A stretch of 64,000 nucleotides of DNA from Deltaproteobacteria bacterium (GTDB taxonomy: Bacteria > Myxococcota_A > Polyangia > Polyangiales > Houyiibacteriaceae). Position 1 is the first letter of the stretch; each line of letters starts with the position of its first letter. Below the pieces are notes generated by a model. It had not been told where the DNA came from. It saw nothing but the letters and a program-made list of their open reading frames with translations, and made no database searches. Below, piece by piece: positions 59,880-64,000 of the stretch. The DNA lies in NCBI GenBank assembly GCA_017644045.1, contig JAEPMI010000009.1:372001-436000 (forward strand), given 5' to 3'. A program made the translations under genes and the position numbers.

Positions 59880-62071
59880 GCGGCGGCGGGCGCCTCGGGA
59901 CGCGAGAGTCGGAACACCCGCTCGGGGGTCAGCAGCCAGAGGTTGCCGTTCGGGTCGGCCTCGACGTCGATGAGCTGGCTCGACGGCAGCCCCTCGGCCT
60001 CGCCGAAGGCGGTCCACTGGTCGCCGTCCGCGACGAGCAGACCGTTCGGACCGGCGGCCCACACGCGACCCTGGGGATCGAGCGCGAGACGAAGCGGCTT
60101 CGCGTCCTTCACGAACTGGGGCATGCGGAACTCGAAGCTCTGCTGCTGCCGGTAACCGGGGCCCTCCGCGGCGGCGACCCACACGCGGCCGCGGCCGCCG
60201 ACCAGCACGTCGCTCACGACCTCGCCGCGCACGCCGCGGTCCTCGCCGAAGTAGACCGACTGGTGATTGCCGATGCGGATCGCACCGACGAGCGACGCGA
60301 ACCAGACCATTCCGTCTTCGTTCACGTCCATCGCCTCGAAGTCGTCCGGCATGCGGTGCGACTCCTCGCCGTCGACGGAGCGGTCCGAGCCTTGGTGGTG
60401 GTAGGTCACGCCGTCGGTGCTCGCAGAGAACACGGCGACGCCGCGCATGCGACCGCCCGACTCGGTGTCGGCGACGACCCGCAGCGCGACCCAGATGGTC
60501 TCGTCGTCGGTCACGCCGAGCATCGGCACGCCCAGGAGCTGCGGACCGGCGGGAGTCGCCGGGACGGCCGCGCCCGCTTCGGGATCCGCGCCCGCTTCGG
60601 GATCGACGCCCGCTTCGGGATCGACACCCGCCTCGGGGTCGGCGACCGGTGCCTCCGCGGGCGCCGGTGCGCCGCCGAAGAGCGCCTTCTCGACGACCAG
60701 CAGCCACTGGTCGCCCGGCATCCGGCGGTGGACCTGCACGACGTTCGGGCGGTCCGCCACGGTCGAGGCCAGGTAGACGCCACGGGGCCCGGGGGACACG
60801 GACCAGGGCCGCGTCCCTTCCGGAGCGGCCACGGCTCGGAGCGCCCCGTCCTGCCAGACGCCGACCGTGCCGTCATCGGTCACGAGCCAGGCGATGCCCC
60901 GCTCGTCGCCGGCGATCTGGAGATCGCGCGAGGCGACGAGGTTCCGGCTGCTCACCATGCGCGGCTCGCCCTCACCGCTGACGAGGATGCCCTGGTTCCG
61001 CATGGCCACGAGCACCTGGTTGCCGTTCGACTTCACCAGGTACGCGGGCCCGGCGAGCGCGTCGGCGGGCTCGACCACGAGGGCCGGCGCGTCGATGGTC
61101 GGGTGGTTCGGCGGCACCGGCGCGAGGCGCACGAAGCTGCGCTCGGTCGGCTCGCCGGTCTCGGCCGGGGCGGGCTCCGTCGGCTCGGCACGGTAGCCGA
61201 GCACCTGGTCACGGTCGCCACGCTGAAGGGGCGTGAGCCGCACACCGCCCGCGCCGACCGGATCGGAGATGCGGAAGGCGTAGTCCTCGGAGAAGAGGAG
61301 GATGTCACCGGCGCGGCGCGCGAGGCCGACGGCCTTCCGCTCGAAGCCGTTGATCGTGTAGCTGAACCAGCGGGTCCCATCGAAGTGCGCCAGGTAAGCG
61401 TCGCTCGGGGACTGCACGAGCGCGTAGGCCTCGCCCTCGCCGCCGACCGGCACCACCGACCGAACGAATCCGGCGGGCAGGCCGCGGCTCTCGCGGTGCT
61501 CGCGCACGACGTCCTGCGCGTCGATGAAGAGCGCGCCCCGGTCGAGCGCGGCCCAGAGGCCACCGCCCGGCGCCTCGAAGAGCGAGGTGCAGTACGCCGG
61601 CTCGCCGATGCGAACCCACGCGCCTTCGCGGACCGTGAGCACGCCCTGCGCGCCGCAGGCCCAGAGCGTTCCGTCCGCCTTCAGGAGCAGGTCGCTCACG
61701 TCGCCCGCGGGGAGCGCGGGCGGAGTGTGTTCGGCGGGATTGCCGCCGCGGAGCGCGAGCAGCCCAGTGGGGGAAGCCGCGACCGCGCTACCGTCCGCGC
61801 TCACCGCCACGGCGCTGAAGCGGTCGGTCTCCATGAGGCGCGTGGCGTTGCCGTCGGCGTCGAAGATCAGCAGGCCTCGCTCGGTCGCGGCGTAGACGAA
61901 GCCACCGCCGGCCTCGGCGTCGTTGATCACGTCGAGGTCGAGCAGCGTCGTGATCTCCCGAGGCCCGCGCGGATCGCTCAGCGTGTCCGGGGTCGAGGGC
62001 GGCATCTGCAGGGTCTTCGGCGCACAGCCGAGCGCCAGGAGCGCTCCGAGCCAGGTCAGCGTTCGCTTCAT
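59870..62071 (-). CDS. Lipoprotein with beta-propeller (two-component-regulator-propeller-like) repeats
   Basis: 733 aa. MKRTLTWLGALLALGC is a signal peptide with lipobox LGC. Many blades of about 40 residues follow with the propeller pattern (GGGFVYAATERGLLIFDADG, LLKADGTLWACGAQGVLTV, PNGNLWLLTPERVFRLSRPE), resembling the sensor propellers of hybrid two-component proteins. A DPEAGV-type repeat interrupts it at about residues 475-500. The role is unknown; it is probably an outer-membrane or periplasmic sensor. ATG 62071 overlaps the gshB stop, so the two are coupled. Confidence 0.82.
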   Translation of the reverse strand: MKRTLTWLGALLALGCAPKTLQMPPSTPDTLSDPRGPREITTLLDLDVINDAEAGGGFVYAATERGLLIFDADGNATRLMETDRFSAVAVSADGSAVAASPTGLLALRGGNPAEHTPPALPAGDVSDLLLKADGTLWACGAQGVLTVREGAWVRIGEPAYCTSLFEAPGGGLWAALDRGALFIDAQDVVREHRESRGLPAGFVRSVVPVGGEGEAYALVQSPSDAYLAHFDGTRWFSYTINGFERKAVGLARRAGDILLFSEDYAFRISDPVGAGGVRLTPLQRGDRDQVLGYRAEPTEPAPAETGEPTERSFVRLAPVPPNHPTIDAPALVVEPADALAGPAYLVKSNGNQVLVAMRNQGILVSGEGEPRMVSSRNLVASRDLQIAGDERGIAWLVTDDGTVGVWQDGALRAVAAPEGTRPWSVSPGPRGVYLASTVADRPNVVQVHRRMPGDQWLLVVEKALFGGAPAPAEAPVADPEAGVDPEAGVDPEAGADPEAGAAVPATPAGPQLLGVPMLGVTDDETIWVALRVVADTESGGRMRGVAVFSASTDGVTYHHQGSDRSVDGEESHRMPDDFEAMDVNEDGMVWFASLVGAIRIGNHQSVYFGEDRGVRGEVVSDVLVGGRGRVWVAAAEGPGYRQQQSFEFRMPQFVKDAKPLRLALDPQGRVWAAGPNGLLVADGDQWTAFGEAEGLPSSQLIDVEADPNGNLWLLTPERVFRLSRPEAPAAAQR
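60572..60643 (-). repeat. Coding tandem repeat, 4 units of 18 bp
   Basis: Four copies of an 18-bp unit encode the DPEAGV/DPEAGA hexapeptides in the propeller lipoprotein, forming a linker between two blades. Units are near identical, and length is frame-preserving. Confidence 0.85.
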
Positions 62072-63012
62072 CGGTCGTTCACCTTCTCTTCGACCCAGGT
62101 GATGACCTGGCCCTCGCAGTCCTTGCCGGCCAGGCGCGTCATCTGCTGGATGCCCGTCGGGCTGGTCACGTTGACCTCGGTCAGCTTGCCGCCGATCACG
62201 TCGAGGCCGACGAAGTGCAGCCCATCCGCCGCGAGGCGCTCACGCATCGTGGCGATGATCTTCCGGTCGGCGTCGTCGAGCTCCGAGTGGACCACCGATC
62301 CACCGACGTGAATGTTGGAGCGCAGGTCGTCCTGGCGCGGGACCCGGAGGATGGCACCGATGAACTCACCGCCGATCAGCAGGATGCGCTTGTCGCCCTT
62401 GCGGACCTCCGGGATGTACTCCTGGACCATCGCGACCCGGCGACCGCCGCGGGTCACGGTCTCGACGTGCGCGTTGAAGTTCGGGTCGTCGTCCTTCAGC
62501 AGGAAGATGCCCTCGCCGCCGTGGCCGTCGACCGGCTTGATCACGCCCTGGCCCCCGACCTCGCGGACGAACGCGCGGATGCGGTTCCGGTCCGAGTCGA
62601 CCCGGGTCCGGGGCATGAGCTCGGGGAAGTGGCAGGCGTAGAGCTTCTCGTTCGCGTCGCGCAGCCCGCGGGGGTCGTTCACGACCAGCGTGGAGCCACG
62701 GAGGTGCTCGAGGATGAGCGTGAGCCAGTGGTAGGGCTCGTCGAAGGGCGGGTCCTTGCGGACGAAGACCGCGTCCACGTCGTGGAGGTCCACCTCTTCG
62801 GCATCCCCGAGCGTGACCGGCGCGGCCGGGTCCCGCTTCATGGTGGCCTGCCGAACGGTCGCTTTCGGGCGCCCGTCCTGGATGGCCACGTCCTGGACCA
62901 GGCAGTGGTCCACCCGATGGCCGCGCTTCTGGGCCTCGAGCATCAGGGCGAAAGAGGTGTCCTCATCGACCAGGACGGTCGAGACCGGGTCCATGACGAA
63001 CACGAATCGCAT
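62068..63012 (-). CDS. gshB: Glutathione synthetase
   Basis: 314 aa, the typical prokaryotic GshB length. It starts MRFVFVMDPVSTVLVDEDTS, the conserved MDP/DTS N-terminus. The ATP-grasp region has VIKPVDGHGGEGIFLL, MVQEYIPEVRKGDKRILLIG and VGLDVIGGKLTEVNVTSP, all matching family motifs. It joins gamma-Glu-Cys to Gly with ATP in the cytoplasm. ATG 63012 is the family start; longer frame is antisense to the methylase. It overlaps the propeller lipoprotein start. A separate gshA is not in the window. Confidence 0.94.
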   Translation of the reverse strand: MRFVFVMDPVSTVLVDEDTSFALMLEAQKRGHRVDHCLVQDVAIQDGRPKATVRQATMKRDPAAPVTLGDAEEVDLHDVDAVFVRKDPPFDEPYHWLTLILEHLRGSTLVVNDPRGLRDANEKLYACHFPELMPRTRVDSDRNRIRAFVREVGGQGVIKPVDGHGGEGIFLLKDDDPNFNAHVETVTRGGRRVAMVQEYIPEVRKGDKRILLIGGEFIGAILRVPRQDDLRSNIHVGGSVVHSELDDADRKIIATMRERLAADGLHFVGLDVIGGKLTEVNVTSPTGIQQMTRLAGKDCEGQVITWVEEKVNDR

Positions 63013-63085
63013 GGCGAGGCGGTACCACCGCCCCAGGGAGGCGACAAGCGCTCGTGCTATCTCTCCCAGCGATGGGCGCCGCGCC

Positions 63086-64000
63086 GTGATCAAGTACCTG
63101 GGCTCCAAGCGCCTGCTGATCGAGCCGATCCTGGCCGCCGTCGGGGCCCACGAGGGCGCCCGGACGGTGCTGGATCTCTTCAGCGGCACCTCCCGGGTGG
63201 GCCACGCCCTGAAGGACCGGGGCTACCGTGTGGTGGCCAACGACCACAACGCCTACGCCGCGACCCTGGCGCGCTGCTACGTCCAGGCGGACCACGGCGA
63301 GTGGGCCGAGCGCGCCGAGCGGCTGCTCGCCGAGCTCATGGAGGTGCCGCCCGAACCGGGCTGGTTCGCCGAGACCTACTGCGTCGAGAGCCGCTACTTC
63401 CACCCGACGAACGGCGCGAAGATCGAGGCCATCCGGAACGCCATCGCGGCGATGGCCCTCGAGCCCGAGCTCGAGGCGATCGTGCTCACCTCGCTCATGG
63501 AGGCGGCCGACCGGGTCGACTCCACCACCGGCGTCCAGATGGCCTACCTCAAGCAGTGGGCCAAGCGCGCCCACAACCCCCTCGAGCTACGGCTCCCTGC
63601 GATCCTGCCGCAGGCGAAGTCGGGCAAGGGCGAGGCGCTCGAGTGCGACGCCTTCGAGGCGGCCGGCGTCGAGGCGGACGTGGCCTACCTCGACCCGCCA
63701 TACAACCAGCACAAGTACCTCGGGAACTACCACGTGTGGGAGACCCTGGTGCGCTGGGACGCGCCGGAGACCTACGGGGTCGCGCGAAAGCGGATCGACT
63801 GCCGAGCCCGCAAGAGCGTCTTCAACTCCAAGCCGCGAATCGCCGGGGCCATGCGCGAGCTCGTGGAGCGGGTGAAGGCCCCGACGCTCGTGGTCAGCTT
63901 CAGCGACGAGGGCTACCTCGACCGGGAGACCATGGAGTCGATCCTCGCGAGCCGCGGCGCGGTGCGGGTCTTCGAGCACGACTACCGCCGCTACGTCGGC
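63086..64000 (+). CDS. DNA adenine methyltransferase, class D12 (Dam/DpnM-like), 3' truncated
   Basis: At least 305 aa, running off the right edge. GTG 63086 starts IKYLGSKRLL, the family N-terminus. Motif I is LDLFSGTSRVG near residue 30 and motif IV is YLDPPYNQHKYL at about residue 201, the N6-adenine DPPY signature. It methylates adenine in DNA; target is unknown. An ATG at 63072 is out of frame and stops after 5 codons. No restriction endonuclease is visible before the edge. The 73-bp gap to divergent gshB has no obvious operator. Confidence 0.9.
   Translation, partial: MIKYLGSKRLLIEPILAAVGAHEGARTVLDLFSGTSRVGHALKDRGYRVVANDHNAYAATLARCYVQADHGEWAERAERLLAELMEVPPEPGWFAETYCVESRYFHPTNGAKIEAIRNAIAAMALEPELEAIVLTSLMEAADRVDSTTGVQMAYLKQWAKRAHNPLELRLPAILPQAKSGKGEALECDAFEAAGVEADVAYLDPPYNQHKYLGNYHVWETLVRWDAPETYGVARKRIDCRARKSVFNSKPRIAGAMRELVERVKAPTLVVSFSDEGYLDRETMESILASRGAVRVFEHDYRRYVG

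Noticed and set aside
59135..62311. A 1058-codon open frame on the plus strand
   Set aside because: It is antisense to the propeller lipoprotein and gshB, whose motifs and signal peptide are clear. Arg/Ala/Gly-rich composition shows it is a GC-driven shadow.

Overview
This is a GC-rich chromosomal window (about 70% G+C by eye, strongly GC at third codon positions) from a myxobacterium-like organism. The evidence is a MYXO-CTERM-type C-terminal tail (Cys-containing linker, hydrophobic stretch, Arg-rich end) on at least one protein and probably two, many cysteine-rich lipoproteins, thrombospondin type-3 and MopE-like repeats, Hanks-type kinases and an FHA-sigma54 activator. A Polyangia/Sandaracinaceae-type member of Myxococcota is my inference; no rRNA or tRNA is present to test it. 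No phage, plasmid, transposase or CRISPR array is visible.

Layout. 1-3 kb: a redox block with a CRP/Grx-like/thioredoxin-reductase-like fusion (cut by the window edge), a redoxin, a frameshifted MdaB-type quinone reductase and a divergent HxlR regulator. 3-9.2 kb: MATE efflux pump, amidase, aldo/keto reductase, and trehalose synthesis (otsA-otsB). 9.3-13 kb: a zinc-ribbon protein coupled to a membrane transglutaminase with an 11-unit minisatellite, then a beta-helix lipoprotein. 13-20 kb: cysteine-rich lipoprotein, TetR regulator, orphan GspC-like protein, SRPBCC protein, and a leucine-rich-repeat protein divergent from an unknown membrane protein. 20-27 kb: a possible nucleotidyltransferase two-gene module, a molybdopterin oxidoreductase, a cysteine-free glutaredoxin-like protein, DUF2254, and an envelope lipoprotein pair. 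27-30 kb: cNMP-binding protein, Mpl ligase and inositol phosphatase, ended by two back-to-back hairpins. 30-37.6 kb: secreted or lipidated proteins interspersed with two inverted-repeat elements and a gene remnant. 37.7-48.5 kb: aminotransferase and a signalling locus of two Ser/Thr kinases, an adenylate/guanylate cyclase, a LysM/FecR envelope protein and a divergent FHA-sigma54 activator. 48.6-51 kb: peptidoglycan-binding protein, dodecin, MscS channel and DUF481 outer-membrane protein. 51-59 kb: TSP3 protein, OmpA-family protein, MopE-like lipoprotein, papain-like protease with two P domains, and a frameshifted DUF1444 gene. 59-64 kb: unknown protein, propeller-like lipoprotein, glutathione synthetase, and a DNA adenine methylase cut by the right edge.

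How genes work together. Many neighbours overlap by 4 bp (ATGA/GTGA), indicating translational coupling: otsA-otsB, the 9.4/10.1 kb pair, cyclase-kinase-LysM/FecR, MscS-DUF481, OmpA-TSP3, gshB-lipoprotein, Mpl-inositol phosphatase. The cyclase/kinase/FHA locus most resembles a dedicated signalling system whose output could be envelope proteins; that link is inferred only.

Three compact elements of 155-168 bp bounded by long inverted repeats (4366-4531, 32122-32276, 34177-34344) are the clearest non-coding oddities. The first supplies the stop codons of both flanking convergent genes, and the third abuts a remnant of a choice-of-anchor-Q-type protein.
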